Counted from the first letter of the stretch, positions 9,328-23,835 are shown. The stretch is 64,000 nt of DNA from Deinococcus murrayi DSM 11303 (GCF_000482805.1 NZ_KI519503.1:96001-160000), one strand, 5' to 3'. Numbers and translations: made by a program. The notes: generated by a model not told the origin, from the letters alone.

Positions 9328-10658
9328 CACTGGACTCCAGGAAGGTTGAGGGCGCGCAGCCGTTGCAGCAATGCGTTTGGCGGGTCAAGGGGATGGCAGC
9401 GCAGTCGTAACAGTCTGGCGCGTCCCCCAGGAAGCGGAGTTTCCCGAACGACCTCGCCGTTGGCCGCTGGCCATAGCACCAGGCCTGCCGCCGCATGGGT
9501 CAGCCCCATGTACCCCAGCAACTGCCGATTGACCTCGCGAATCTGCTCGGTGGAGAGCCGATCGAGGGCACGGTATTTCACATCGGCCACCAAAGCAGCG
9601 CCGTTGTCGAACACCGCCAGCAGGTCAGGCATCATCTGTTGGTAGCCTTGGCCAACGCCCCGGAAGCCCAGGCGTGGATTGAGGGTGACTGTCACGCCCG
9701 GCCCCCGGAAGGTCCCGGTATATAACCCTTGGGCGTCTTGGACGAAGGTCCCGTCTGTAGCATCAAGGGCATGGAGCAGGCTGGCCTGTACCCAGAGTTC
9801 GTAGAGGTCCGGCATACGGACATGGCCCGACGGCAGGTCGCGGGCCTGGCGGCGCAGGTTGCTCAGCCGTTCGCGAAGCCTCTGGGCCTCACGGGAAATC
9901 ACATCCTGGCCAGACTTCTCAGTCGTCCCTGCCTCCGGTAGGCTGTTGAGGACTCCCTGCACCCGCGCCCGCAAGTGCTCGCCCCCCGCGAGCGCTGCGG
10001 CTGTGATAGCCAGCGCTTGCCAGAGGTCCCGGAGGGCCGAGAGGCCCGCAGGTTGCGCGGGATATGGAAGGTAGCGGGCCATGTGGTCAGGAAACCCCCC
10101 GCGCCCCCAGTGGTCCAGGGTGAGTTGCCAATCCACTCGGTCCGGAACACTTCCACCCCGCGTGACCCGCCGCCGCGTCCCAGCCGACCAGCGTGGAAGT
10201 CGCCGCCAAACTTCTGTCAACCGCCAGGCACCCAGAGCAATACCCTCAACATCTGCGAGCGTGAGGGGCTGCACGCTCAATCCTTCCGTTTTGGGAACCA
10301 GGTGGGTGGGATACCCTAGAGAAGCCGTGAGGTTGGGAAGGCTGTCCACTATCCGGCTGAGCGCCATAAACGCTTCCCAAGGCGCGGGCGCGAGCTTGGC
10401 GGGAAATACGTAGGTCGTCGCGTCTACCCGACCGTCCGTGCTCGTAAAGTGCAGGCGTCCCACCCAATCGTGAACGTCGACCGTGGTGCAGTCCACGGCT
10501 TGAGCGGTGATGAAGGGCGTGGTGGGCGTGAGGGCAGCCTGGGAAACAGGATGCCCATTCACGAGAAGGGTTGCCCCCGCTCCGGGTGAGGGCAGGACCA
10601 GGCGAGTGTGTTCCGCCGTAAATGCGAGCAGAGTGGGTGGGGACGTAAGAGAGGACAA
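9327..10658 (-). CDS. McrC-like / DUF2357-type PD-(D/E)XK nuclease subunit
   Basis: The 443-residue protein has the layout of DUF2357/McrC-type restriction subunits: a beta-rich N-terminal half and a C-terminal PD-(D/E)XK nuclease. Visible catalytic signs are YELWV (E286 region), PDLLAVF (D345) and VADVKYR (D359, K361), followed by a helix with Q/N residues. McrC proteins bind the McrB ring and cut DNA once translocation is triggered, so the ATPase encoded immediately downstream is the expected partner. The start is TTG at 10658 because an in-frame TAA sits 15 nt upstream; the ribosome site (AGGCGG) is weak. The gene is first in the operon and begins 49 bp from the last repeat of the CRISPR array. 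The DNA specificity of the system is unknown. Confidence 0.85.
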   Translation of the reverse strand: MSSLTSPPTLLAFTAEHTRLVLPSPGAGATLLVNGHPVSQAALTPTTPFITAQAVDCTTVDVHDWVGRLHFTSTDGRVDATTYVFPAKLAPAPWEAFMALSRIVDSLPNLTASLGYPTHLVPKTEGLSVQPLTLADVEGIALGAWRLTEVWRRLPRWSAGTRRRVTRGGSVPDRVDWQLTLDHWGRGGFPDHMARYLPYPAQPAGLSALRDLWQALAITAAALAGGEHLRARVQGVLNSLPEAGTTEKSGQDVISREAQRLRERLSNLRRQARDLPSGHVRMPDLYELWVQASLLHALDATDGTFVQDAQGLYTGTFRGPGVTVTLNPRLGFRGVGQGYQQMMPDLLAVFDNGAALVADVKYRALDRLSTEQIREVNRQLLGYMGLTHAAAGLVLWPAANGEVVRETPLPGGRARLLRLRCHPLDPPNALLQRLRALNLPGVQ

Positions 10659-10675
10659 CCGCCTGTCAGCTTAGC

Positions 10676-10696
10676 GGATGGCCCATCCAGATGTAA
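10676..10696 (-). promoter_or_regulatory. Possible promoter and operator of the defence-like operon
   Basis: On the minus strand a TTACAT box (10691-10696) is followed after 2 nt by the inverted repeat GGATGG-g-CCATCC (10676-10688), which would overlap the transcription start, a usual place for a repressor site. The nuclease start codon is 17 nt further on. No -35 box was convincing. Inference from position and symmetry only. Confidence 0.35.
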
Positions 10697-10706
10697 CCGC
10701 AGTTCA

Positions 10707-11650
<944 letters not shown>

Positions 11651-11759
11651 ACTTTGGCAACACGGCCTCAAACCCCGCTTGCCCCCGCCGAAGGCCCTAG
11701 CCCTCGGCTGGAATCAGCTTACATTTTCATGCGGCCCGGAATGTGCTTCCCCACGCAGA
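11651..11759 (-). promoter_or_regulatory. Probable CRISPR leader
   Basis: This 109-bp stretch lies between the leader-proximal repeat and the gltD stop codon. It is the expected leader position given the degenerate repeat at the other end. It is G+C-rich rather than A+T-rich; the only promoter-like box seen on the minus strand is TAAGCT (near 11720) in a locally A+T-richer patch. Confidence 0.45.
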
Positions 11760-13208
11760 TTAGCCCATCAGGAACTCGTGGACGGCCTGGGCGGCGTCGC
11801 GGCCCTCGCGGATGGCCCAGACGACGAGGGATTGGCCCCGGCGCATGTCGCCCGCGGCAAAGACGCCGGGCACATTGGTCGCATAGCGGCGCTCTCCGGC
11901 GGTGGCTGCGCTCGCGTTGCCGCGGGCGTCGCGCTCTACGCCAAAGGCTTGCAGCACGCTTCCGACTGGGCTGACAAAGCCCATTGCCAGCAGCACGAGG
12001 TCGGCGGGAATGACGGCTTCGCTGCCGGGCACTTCGCGCATCTGGCCGCCCTCCCAGTCGAGGCGCACGGTCTGCACGCCCGTGACCCGGCCCCCCTCGC
12101 CCAGGAAGGCTTTGGTGGCCACCGCGAACTCGCGTTCGCCGCCTTCCTCGTGGCTGGAGGAGGTCCGCAGGCGGTGGGGCCAGTAGGGCCAGGTCAGCGG
12201 CTTGTCTTCCTGGGCGGGGGGCATGGACAGCAGCTCCAGTTGGGTGACGCTGACGGCCCCCTGGCGGTGCGAGGTGCCCATACAGTCCGACCCCGTGTCG
12301 CCCCCGCCGATGACGACCACCCGTTTGCCCTCCGCATGAATGGGCGGGGTGTCCCATAGCCCGCCGTTGACCCGGTTTTGCCCGGTCAGGAACTCCATTG
12401 CGAAATGGACCCCGGCCAGCTCCCGCCCCGGCACGGGCAGGTCGCGGGGGTGCTCGGCCCCTCCCGCGAGCAGCACAGCGTCGTACTCGGCCCGCAGCTC
12501 CCCGGCGCTCACCCGCTGCGGCTCGCCGGGCACCGCGGGCAGGTCCGCTCCCCACTCGCCCACCAGGACCCCGGTGCGGAAGGTGACGCCCTCGGCCTCC
12601 AGTTGCGCGAGGCGGCGGTCGATGAGGGCCTTGTCCAGCTTAAAGTCGGGGATGCCGTAGCGCAGCAGGCCGCCGGGCCGCTCGTGCTTCTCGAAGACGG
12701 TGACCGCGTGCCCCGCCCGCGCGAGCTGCTGCGCCGCCGCCAGGCCCGCTGGCCCCGACCCGACCACCGCCACCCGGCGGTCCGTGCGCACGGCGGGGGG
12801 CTGCGGGGTGACCCAGCCCTCCTGCCAGCCGCGGTCGATGATGGTCCGCTCGATAGACTTGATGCCGACCGCCTCGTCGACGAGGTTGAGCGTGCAGGCC
12901 GCCTCGCAGGGGGCCGGGCACACCCGCCCGGTGAACTCCGGGAAGTTGTTCGTCGCGTGCAGGGCCTCCAGCGCCGCTCGCCAACCGTCCCCGTACACCA
13001 GGTCGTTCCAGTCGGGAATCAGGTTGTTCACCGGACACCCGTTTTGGCAAAAGGGAATCCCGCAGTCCATACAGCGGGCCGCTTGCACCCGCGCCTGCGC
13101 GACGGGCAGTTCGCGGACGAACTCGCGGTGGTGGCGCAGCCGGGCGTCGACCGGCTCGTAAGTATCGGGAATGCGGCGGTGCTCCAGAAATCCGGTGACT
13201 TTGCCCAT
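11760..13208 (-). CDS. gltD: Glutamate synthase [NADPH] small subunit
   Basis: The 482-residue protein is the electron-input subunit of glutamate synthase: it takes electrons from NAD(P)H through FAD and two 4Fe-4S clusters to the large subunit, which turns glutamine and 2-oxoglutarate into two glutamates. Cluster-binding cysteines are C46, C49, C54, C58 and C97, C101, C105. The FAD site is [12 protein letters not shown] (about 148-159) and a second Rossmann motif, [13 protein letters not shown], near 297 binds the nicotinamide nucleotide. Length is normal for GltD. It lies 33 bp downstream of gltB in the same direction, so the two are one operon. The ATG at 13208 is the first start in frame with the conserved N-terminus. 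Confidence 0.97.
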   Translation of the reverse strand: MGKVTGFLEHRRIPDTYEPVDARLRHHREFVRELPVAQARVQAARCMDCGIPFCQNGCPVNNLIPDWNDLVYGDGWRAALEALHATNNFPEFTGRVCPAPCEAACTLNLVDEAVGIKSIERTIIDRGWQEGWVTPQPPAVRTDRRVAVVGSGPAGLAAAQQLARAGHAVTVFEKHERPGGLLRYGIPDFKLDKALIDRRLAQLEAEGVTFRTGVLVGEWGADLPAVPGEPQRVSAGELRAEYDAVLLAGGAEHPRDLPVPGRELAGVHFAMEFLTGQNRVNGGLWDTPPIHAEGKRVVVIGGGDTGSDCMGTSHRQGAVSVTQLELLSMPPAQEDKPLTWPYWPHRLRTSSSHEEGGEREFAVATKAFLGEGGRVTGVQTVRLDWEGGQMREVPGSEAVIPADLVLLAMGFVSPVGSVLQAFGVERDARGNASAATAGERRYATNVPGVFAAGDMRRGQSLVVWAIREGRDAAQAVHEFLMG

Positions 13209-13241
13209 GGGGACCTCGGTGAAGGTGGAAAAAGGTGGCTC

Positions 13242-18005
<4,764 letters not shown>

Positions 18006-18420
18006 CTGGCCCTCCTTCTCATGCTTCCAGCCCGCTTCGCCAGGCTAGACCCCCAGCCTAGCCGTCCCTGCATAACCTTGCAGTGGGCTTGTCCATGCGT
18101 GCTGCGGCGCAGGGCCGTGGCTAGACAACGGGCCGCGACTGGAGAGCGGTGATGGCCTCCCCCGTTCGGCGCTGTATATACAGCGACTTGTATAGAGTTG
18201 CGGAGCGCTTGTCTGGGCCTGCCAGGTGCGCGAAGGACGGACAAAAATGTGTCTCCAAAACTAGGCGCATTTCGCACGTTAGGCCCACACTCCCGTAAAG
18301 ACTTGGAACCATTCCTGCTCTTTGTCACCAAAAGTCTGGACATTTTGCACACCAGGGCAGTGGATGCCTCAAGATGGGGCCACACGGCTCTGGACCTGGG
18401 GCCGGGGGAGGGAAAACCGG
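18006..18420. promoter_or_regulatory. Divergent control region between gltBD and glnK-amtB
   Basis: These 415 bp hold no convincing gene. They contain a GGCTAG-N9-CTAGCC inverted repeat (18043-18063) and CTGCA-N6-TGCAG (18068-18083) on the gltB side, and a perfect palindrome at 18171-18184 nearer the middle. A small A+T-richer patch with TTGTATAGAG follows that palindrome. At least two promoters are expected here because the flanking operons diverge; no clear -35/-10 pair could be assigned. Confidence 0.5.
18171..18184. promoter_or_regulatory. Perfect 14-bp palindrome, candidate operator
   Basis: GCTGTATATACAGC is a perfect palindrome in otherwise G+C-rich DNA. Its core TGTATATACA resembles sites of GntR-type repressors (GT...AC halves), but the regulator is unknown. 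Its place between glt and glnK-amtB suggests nitrogen-related control of one or both operons. Confidence 0.45.
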
Positions 18421-18810
18421 ATGAAGCTGATTACAGCGGTGGTGCGCCCGGAGCGGGTGGCGCAGGTCAAGGAGGCCCTCTTTGCGGCGGGCATCAGCGG
18501 GCTGACGCTCTCGCGGGTGTCTGGGCACGGGGGCGAGCGGGCGGTCGTCGAGCAGTACCGGGGCACGCGGGTGATGGTCGAGTTCCGCGACAAGGTGGAG
18601 TTCCGCATGGCGGTGTCCGAGCCGTTCGTGGAGGTGGCGATTGAGGCGATTTGCGCGGCGGCCCGCACGGGTGAGGTCGGGGACGGCAAGATTTTCGTGC
18701 AGCCCCTCGAACGGGTGATTCGCATCCGCACCGGCGAGCAGGACGTGGCGGCCCTCACGCCCGTCACCGAGACCCAGCGTGTGCCCGCCTCCCTGGGGGT
18801 GCGGCCATGA
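18421..18810 (+). CDS. glnK: Nitrogen regulatory PII protein, GlnK type
   Basis: The 129-residue protein is a PII signal protein, which senses 2-oxoglutarate and ATP/ADP and usually closes the AmtB channel by inserting its T-loop. Family marks are GDGKIFV (87-93), RIRTGE (101-106) and the T-loop QYRG with Y46. The residue at the classical uridylylation position, Y51 in E. coli numbering, is valine here, and position 49 is threonine (the cyanobacterial phosphorylation site is S49). Control by uridylylation is therefore unlikely; nucleotide and 2-oxoglutarate binding residues look kept. The ATG at 18421 fits the family N-terminus MKLI and follows a GGGAGG box; a longer upstream frame is not conserved. 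The stop overlaps the amtB start by 4 nt. Confidence 0.95.
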   Translation: MKLITAVVRPERVAQVKEALFAAGISGLTLSRVSGHGGERAVVEQYRGTRVMVEFRDKVEFRMAVSEPFVEVAIEAICAAARTGEVGDGKIFVQPLERVIRIRTGEQDVAALTPVTETQRVPASLGVRP

Positions 18811-20102
18811 GGCGGCGCTTCGCTCTCGGCCTCCTCGCCTGCGGGGGCAGCGCCGGGGCCACCGCCCCCGCCCTCAGCAGCGGCGACACCGCCTGGATGC
18901 TCGTCGCGGCAGCGATGGTGCTGCTGATGACGCCGGGGCTGGCCTTTTTTTACGGGGGGCTGACCCGCGCCCAAAGCGTCCTGAACACCATGATGATGAG
19001 TATCGCCTCGCTGGGGCTGGTGGGCGTTCTGTGGACCCTGGCGGGCTACACCCTGGCCTTCGGGGAGGGGGGGAATGCCCTGGTGGGCGGCCTGGGGAAC
19101 CTGGGGCTGGAGGGCCTGAGCGGACAGCTCAGCGGCACCATCCCGGCGACCGTGTTCGCGGCCTTTCAGGGGATGTTCGCCATCATCGCCCTGGCATTGG
19201 TGAGCGGGGCCGTCGTCGAGCGGATGCGCTTCGGGGCCTTTCTCCTCTTCGGGGGGCTGTGGAGCCTGCTGATTTACGCGCCTCTCGCCCACTGGGTCTG
19301 GAGCGCGGACGGCTGGCTGTTCGGCCTGGGGGCGCTGGACTTCGCGGGCGGCACGGTCATCCATATCGCGGCGGGGGTCTCGGCGCTCGTCGCGGCGCGG
19401 GTGCTGGGGCCGCGCCTGGGGCACCCCCACGCAGCGCACGTGCCGCACAATGTCCCCTTCGTGCTGCTGGGGGCGGGGCTGCTGTGGTTCGGCTGGATGG
19501 GCTTCAACGCGGGGTCGGCCCTGGCCGCCAACGAGACGGCGGGCCTGGCCCTGCTCAATACCCTGGTGGCCCCCGCCGCCGCCCTGCTGGTGTGGCTGGC
19601 CCTGGAGTCGGGCCGCGCCGGAAAACCCACCGCTGTGGGAGCCGCGACGGGCCTGGTCGTGGGCCTGGTCGCCATCACGCCCGCCTGCGCCTTCGTCACC
19701 CCCTGGGCCGCGCTGACCATCGGCGGGCTGGGAGCCGCCGCGAGCTTCGCGGTCGTCGGGGCCAAAGCCCGGCTGGGGGCCGATGACGCCCTCGACGTGT
19801 TCGCCTGCCACGGGGTCGCCGGAATCGTGGGTGCCCTGCTCACCGGGGCGCTCGCCTGGACCACCGGCAGCGGCGAGGCGGTCGGGCGGCAACTGCTGGT
19901 GCAACTCCTGAGCGTGGGGGCGACGGTCGCCTTGACCGGGCTGGGTACCCTGCTGCTGCTGAGGCTGGTCTCGCTCGTCACCCCGCTGCGGGTCTCGCCC
20001 CGGCAAGAGGTCCTGGGCATGGACCTGTGCGCCCACCGGGAGCAGGGGTACCGCGACGCCGACGGCTCGCTGGGGGCACCCGTGTTCGTGGGGGGGGACT
20101 GA
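18807..20102 (+). CDS. amtB: Ammonium transporter
   Basis: The 431-residue membrane protein is an Amt/Rh family ammonium channel. It has a signal-peptide-like or first hydrophobic segment, about eleven membrane helices, the family motif TPGLAFFYGG near 42-51, and the two pore histidines in GGTVIHIAAG (H186) and FACHGVAG (H335). It overlaps glnK by 4 nt, the common glnK-amtB arrangement in which the PII trimer plugs the channel when nitrogen is plentiful. A hairpin terminator follows at 20135. Confidence 0.96.
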   Translation: MRRRFALGLLACGGSAGATAPALSSGDTAWMLVAAAMVLLMTPGLAFFYGGLTRAQSVLNTMMMSIASLGLVGVLWTLAGYTLAFGEGGNALVGGLGNLGLEGLSGQLSGTIPATVFAAFQGMFAIIALALVSGAVVERMRFGAFLLFGGLWSLLIYAPLAHWVWSADGWLFGLGALDFAGGTVIHIAAGVSALVAARVLGPRLGHPHAAHVPHNVPFVLLGAGLLWFGWMGFNAGSALAANETAGLALLNTLVAPAAALLVWLALESGRAGKPTAVGAATGLVVGLVAITPACAFVTPWAALTIGGLGAAASFAVVGAKARLGADDALDVFACHGVAGIVGALLTGALAWTTGSGEAVGRQLLVQLLSVGATVALTGLGTLLLLRLVSLVTPLRVSPRQEVLGMDLCAHREQGYRDADGSLGAPVFVGGD

Positions 20103-20134
20103 CCCCCCACACCTAAAGGTTTCCTTCATACGCT

Positions 20135-20160
20135 GGGCACCCATTCTCCCAGGGGTGCCC
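20135..20160 (+). terminator. Hairpin terminator after amtB
   Basis: GGGCACCC and GGGTGCCC form a perfect 8-bp stem around a 10-nt loop, 33 bp after the amtB stop. Only short T runs follow, so it may need help from Rho or act as an RNA end. Confidence 0.6.
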
Positions 20161-20245
20161 GATACTTTGGCTTATTTTCAGGCGTTCAGAGGAAGCCCGT
20201 GCTCCGCCGCCTTCTTCCCGCCCGCCCCAGGAGTCTCGCTGCCCC

Positions 20246-20692
20246 ATGACCCTCTCTAAACCCATCGAAATCCTGCTCGTCGAGGACAATCCGGCTGACA
20301 TCCTCCTGACCGAAGAGGCGTTTGAGGAAGCCCACTTTCCCCACGCGCTGCGGGTGGCCCGCGACGGGGTGGACGCCCTGGCCTACTTGCGGCGCGAGGG
20401 GCCGTACGCCGGGGCCGCGACCCCCGACGTGATTTTGCTCGACCTCAACATGCCGCGCATGGGCGGCCTGGAGGTCCTCGACGTGCTGAAGGTGGACGGC
20501 GAGCTGCGGAACATCCCGGTCGTGGTCCTGACAACCTCCCGCGCCGAGGCGGACATCTGGCGCTCTTATAACCTGCACGCCAACGCCTATATCCCCAAGC
20601 CCGTCACCATCAGCGAGTTCGTGGAGGTCATCAAGTCCTTCGGGAACTTTTGGTTTGCGACGGCGGCGCTCTCGCCCAAGGAGCGGCCCTAG
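20246..20692 (+). CDS. Single-domain response regulator, Rcp1-like
   Basis: The 148-residue protein is a receiver domain with no output domain. The phosphorylation site is D66 (VILLDLNMP), with the acidic pair E13/D14, T96 and K118 in place. The extended loop and the sequence KPVTISEF match the Rcp1 type that accepts phosphate from phytochrome-like and other hybrid histidine kinases in cyanobacteria and relatives. No kinase is adjacent; the GAF histidine kinase at 48459 is a possible but unproven partner. The gene is flanked by the amtB terminator and by the converging lysine operon, whose last stop is only 4 bp away. Confidence 0.88.
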   Translation: MTLSKPIEILLVEDNPADILLTEEAFEEAHFPHALRVARDGVDALAYLRREGPYAGAATPDVILLDLNMPRMGGLEVLDVLKVDGELRNIPVVVLTTSRAEADIWRSYNLHANAYIPKPVTISEFVEVIKSFGNFWFATAALSPKERP

Positions 20693-20696
20693 TTCC

Positions 20697-21785
20697 TCAC
20701 TCGCCGGGGCGGTGCAGCTCGCCCAGCACCGCTTCCAGCACGTCTATCGCCCGCCCAAACTCCGCGAGGGAAAGGCGTTCGTGCGGGGTGTGATCGAGGG
20801 CCGCGTCCCCCGGTCCGTAGGCGACCGCCGGGCAGCCCCACACCGGGCCGACGACGTTGAGATCGGCGGTCCCCGTCTTGAGGACCAGCCCCGGCTGCTC
20901 CCCCTGCGCCCGAATGGCACGGGCAAAGGTCCGCACCAGGGGGGAGGTGCGCCCGGTCTGAAAGGCGGGGCACTCGCCGAGGACCTCCAGGCTCAGGCTG
21001 GGAAAGTCAGCCCCCAGCGCCCGCAGCCCCGCCAGGACCGGGCCGGGCGGATGCGCGGGCGGCAGGCGCAGGTGCAGCTCGGCGACGGCGGTCTCGCGCA
21101 GGCCGTCGCTCTGTGAGTTGAGGTGCAGCAAAGTAGGCTGGAGCTGGTCGAAGACGCGGGCCTCGTGCCCGGTGAGCTGCGCCGCCCAGCCCTCCACCCG
21201 CCCCCAGTAAGCTACCAGCGCTTCGGCGGCAGTCTGCCGGGGGTGGGCCGAGTGGCCGCCGGGCACCGTGAGGCGGGCACGCAGCCGCAGCGACCCCTTG
21301 TAGCCCAGGGTGACCCGCCGCCAGTCGCTCGGCTCGCCCACAATGCAGAAGTCGGGGGCATACTCCCCGGCGGCGTGGTGTGCCCCCCGGCTGGAGGGCG
21401 CTTCTTCTTCCACGCAGCCCACGACGACGACCTGCCCGCGCCAGTCCCCCCGCCGGGCGAGTCGGGCCGCCGCGCCCACAAAGGCGGCGAGCGCCCCCTT
21501 GGCGTCCACCGCCCCCCGCCCATACAGCACCCCGCCTTCCACCCGCACCGGAATCTCGCCGGGCACGGTGTCGAGGTGCCCCAAGAGGACGGTCTGCGGG
21601 CGGCCCGTCCCCAGCACGCCCACCGCGTTGCCCGCCGCGTCGACGTGGGCGGCGAGGCCCAGCCCCCGCATCTGCCGGACCAGCCAGGTGGCGGCTTCCC
21701 GTTCTTTTCCCGACACGCTGGGAATGGCGACCAGGCCGCACAGCAGCGCTTCTTCGGCGCTCAGGGGGGGAAAGAGGGCCGTCAA
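20697..21785 (-). CDS. lysK: [LysW]-lysine hydrolase
   Basis: The 362-residue protein is an M20-family metallopeptidase that releases lysine from the carrier LysW in the last pathway step. Metal-site motifs are GHLDTVPG, GAVDAKGALAAF and CVEEEAPSSRG. Members also act as LysW-ornithine hydrolase in some archaea, but the setting argues for lysine. The start is TTG at 21785, inside the 4-nt overlap with lysJ, with GAGGTG just upstream; the frame remains open upstream of it but only as lysJ antiparallel noise. It is the last gene of the operon. Confidence 0.95.
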   Translation of the reverse strand: MTALFPPLSAEEALLCGLVAIPSVSGKEREAATWLVRQMRGLGLAAHVDAAGNAVGVLGTGRPQTVLLGHLDTVPGEIPVRVEGGVLYGRGAVDAKGALAAFVGAAARLARRGDWRGQVVVVGCVEEEAPSSRGAHHAAGEYAPDFCIVGEPSDWRRVTLGYKGSLRLRARLTVPGGHSAHPRQTAAEALVAYWGRVEGWAAQLTGHEARVFDQLQPTLLHLNSQSDGLRETAVAELHLRLPPAHPPGPVLAGLRALGADFPSLSLEVLGECPAFQTGRTSPLVRTFARAIRAQGEQPGLVLKTGTADLNVVGPVWGCPAVAYGPGDAALDHTPHERLSLAEFGRAIDVLEAVLGELHRPGE

Positions 21786-22948
21786 GCGAGCACCTCTGCG
21801 AGTGCCCCCACGACCGCTTCCAGCTCGGCGTCCGAAATCACCAGCGGCGGCAGCAGCCGCAGCACACTCGGCCCGGCGGGGAGGGCGAGGACGCCGCGTT
21901 CTTGCAGGGCGGCCAGGTGGGGGGCCACCCGCTCGCGCAGCTCCAGCCCCACCATCAGCCCCCGCCCGCGCACCTCGCGCACCCGCCGCCCCGGCAGGGC
22001 ACGCAGCGCCCCCAGCAGCCATTCGCCCTTGCGGGCGGCCTCGGCGGGCAGGCCTTCCTCGCGCAGCACCGCGAGCACCGCTCGCCCCGCCGCGCACGCG
22101 AGGGGATTGCCGCCAAAGGTCGAGCCATGGGTGCCCACCCCCAACTGGCCCACGCGCGGGCCGAGGGCGACCGCTCCCATCGGCACGCCCCCCGCGATGG
22201 CCTTGCCCAGGATGAGGAGGTCCGGCTCCAGGCCGCTGTGTTCGCAGGCGAACAGGCGTCCGGTGCGCCCAAAGCCGGTCTGCACCTCGTCCACGAGGAG
22301 AAGCGCTCCCCGCTCGCGGCACAGCCGCTCGGCCTCCCGCAGGAAGTCGTCGGCGAGGGGCCGCACCCCCCCTTCCCCCTGCACGATTTCCAGCAGGACG
22401 GCGGCGGTCCGTTCGGTGATGGCGGCGTCCAGCCCGGCCCGGTCGCCGGGGGTTACGTGGCCGAACTCCGGCACCAGCGGCAAAAAGGGGTCGCGGTAGT
22501 GAGCCTCCCAGGTCGCGCTGAGTGCCCCCAGGGTGCGGCCATGAAAGCCGCGCCGCAGGGCCACCACGCCTGGCCGCCCGGTGCTGGCGCGGGCGAACTT
22601 GAGGGCCGCCTCGACCGCCTCCGCGCCGGAGTTGCACAGGAAAAGCCGCGAGAGGCCTGCGGGCAACACCCCGGCGAGTTCGGCGAGGTAGGCCGCCCGC
22701 ACGTCGTTGTGCACCGCCTCCTGACAGGTCAGCAGGGTGGCCGCCTGCGCCTGCACCGCCGCGACCACGCGGGGGTGGGCATGTCCCACATTCGCCACCC
22801 CCTGCCCGGAGGCGCAGTCGAGGTAAGCCCGGCCCGCCTCGTCCCAGAGGGTGGCCCCCTGGCCGCGCACGAGCGTCAGGGGCCGCTTGGCATAGACCCC
22901 GCTGCCGTGCCGGGCTTCCAGGGTGCGGGCGAGGGGCACCGCGGTCAT
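21782..22948 (-). CDS. lysJ: [LysW]-aminoadipate semialdehyde aminotransferase
   Basis: The 388-residue PLP enzyme transfers the amino group of glutamate to the LysW-bound semialdehyde. It belongs to the class III (ArgD/LysJ) aminotransferases: CNSGAEAVEAALKFAR near 105-120, LLLVDEVQTGFGRTG near 216-230 and the PLP lysine K249 in LILGKAIAGG. ArgD alone cannot be excluded from sequence, but position between lysZ and lysK settles the role. ATG 22948 overlaps the lysZ stop by 4 nt (ATGA). Confidence 0.95.
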   Translation of the reverse strand: MTAVPLARTLEARHGSGVYAKRPLTLVRGQGATLWDEAGRAYLDCASGQGVANVGHAHPRVVAAVQAQAATLLTCQEAVHNDVRAAYLAELAGVLPAGLSRLFLCNSGAEAVEAALKFARASTGRPGVVALRRGFHGRTLGALSATWEAHYRDPFLPLVPEFGHVTPGDRAGLDAAITERTAAVLLEIVQGEGGVRPLADDFLREAERLCRERGALLLVDEVQTGFGRTGRLFACEHSGLEPDLLILGKAIAGGVPMGAVALGPRVGQLGVGTHGSTFGGNPLACAAGRAVLAVLREEGLPAEAARKGEWLLGALRALPGRRVREVRGRGLMVGLELRERVAPHLAALQERGVLALPAGPSVLRLLPPLVISDAELEAVVGALAEVLA

Positions 22949-23814
22949 GCGGGCACCTCCGGCGAGGGCTGGGGGGTAAGGGGCTGCCCCAGCACGGTGC
23001 CCCGGCCCGCGAGCGCGTCCCGCACGGGCCGCTCGCGCCGGGCGTCCCCGATGACGACGCGGGGCACCCCCGCCGCGAGCGCCTCGCCCGCCGCGAGGAC
23101 CTTGCGCTTCATGCGGCCCTGGGCCCACCGCCCCGCTTCGTCCAGCCGCTCGGCGGGAAGGTGCCCCACCAGGCTGGCCTCGTCGGGATACGCCCGCAGC
23201 AGGCCGGGCACATTGCTCAGCAGCAGCAAGGCCCCTGCCCCCAGCGCCCCCGCGACGGCGGCGGCGGCCCGGTCCCCGTCCACATTGAGCAGCTCGCCCC
23301 CCTCTCCCAGCGCGAGGGGCGCGACCACCGGGAGGTATCCCGCCTCCAGCAGCAAGCGCAGGAGGTCCCCGCTCGCCCCCGTCACCGTGCCCGTCCAGTC
23401 GTCCCGCACCAGGCGCACCCGGCCCCCCTCCTCCACGTGGCGCTGAGCCGCCTTGCGCCGCGCCCGCAGGAGCTGGCCGTCGGCCCCGCACAGGCCCAGC
23501 GCATTCACCCCCAGGCCCTGCAAGGTTTCGACCAGCAGGCGGTTGACGCGGGCGGTCGCCATCGCAAAGATTTCCAGGGTCCGGCGGTCGGTGTGGCGGC
23601 TGACGTGGCCCGACGGCGAGGTCAGGAAGCGGGGGGGGTGGCCCAGGGCGGCGGCGAGGGCGTCCGTCTCGGCAGAGCCGCCATGCAAGGCGACAAGCGG
23701 ACGCCCCCGGTGCCACTCGGCGGCGAGGTCGTGGCCCAGCGCCCGCGGGTCGATGTTCTGAGCACCGCCAATCTTGATGACGAGGGGAGAGGTCGTGGCG
23801 AGGAAGGGGGTCAT
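22945..23814 (-). CDS. lysZ: [LysW]-aminoadipate kinase
   Basis: The 289-residue protein is an amino acid kinase family member (ArgB-like) that phosphorylates the side-chain carboxyl of LysW-bound aminoadipate. The nucleotide site starts with VIKIGGAQ, and LHGGSAETD, LLNVDGDRAAAAVA and GRMKRKVLAA follow in the order typical for the family. Start ATG 23814 has AAGGAG about 10 nt upstream. It lies 21 bp after lysY and overlaps lysJ by 4 nt. Confidence 0.95.
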   Translation of the reverse strand: MTPFLATTSPLVIKIGGAQNIDPRALGHDLAAEWHRGRPLVALHGGSAETDALAAALGHPPRFLTSPSGHVSRHTDRRTLEIFAMATARVNRLLVETLQGLGVNALGLCGADGQLLRARRKAAQRHVEEGGRVRLVRDDWTGTVTGASGDLLRLLLEAGYLPVVAPLALGEGGELLNVDGDRAAAAVAGALGAGALLLLSNVPGLLRAYPDEASLVGHLPAERLDEAGRWAQGRMKRKVLAAGEALAAGVPRVVIGDARRERPVRDALAGRGTVLGQPLTPQPSPEVPA

Positions 23815-23835
23815 AGCAGGGGTCTCCTTGGGGGG

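Noticed and set aside
11690..11712. Weak inverted repeat GCCGA/TCGGC in the CRISPR leader
   Set aside because: A 5-bp stem in DNA this G+C-rich is expected by chance.
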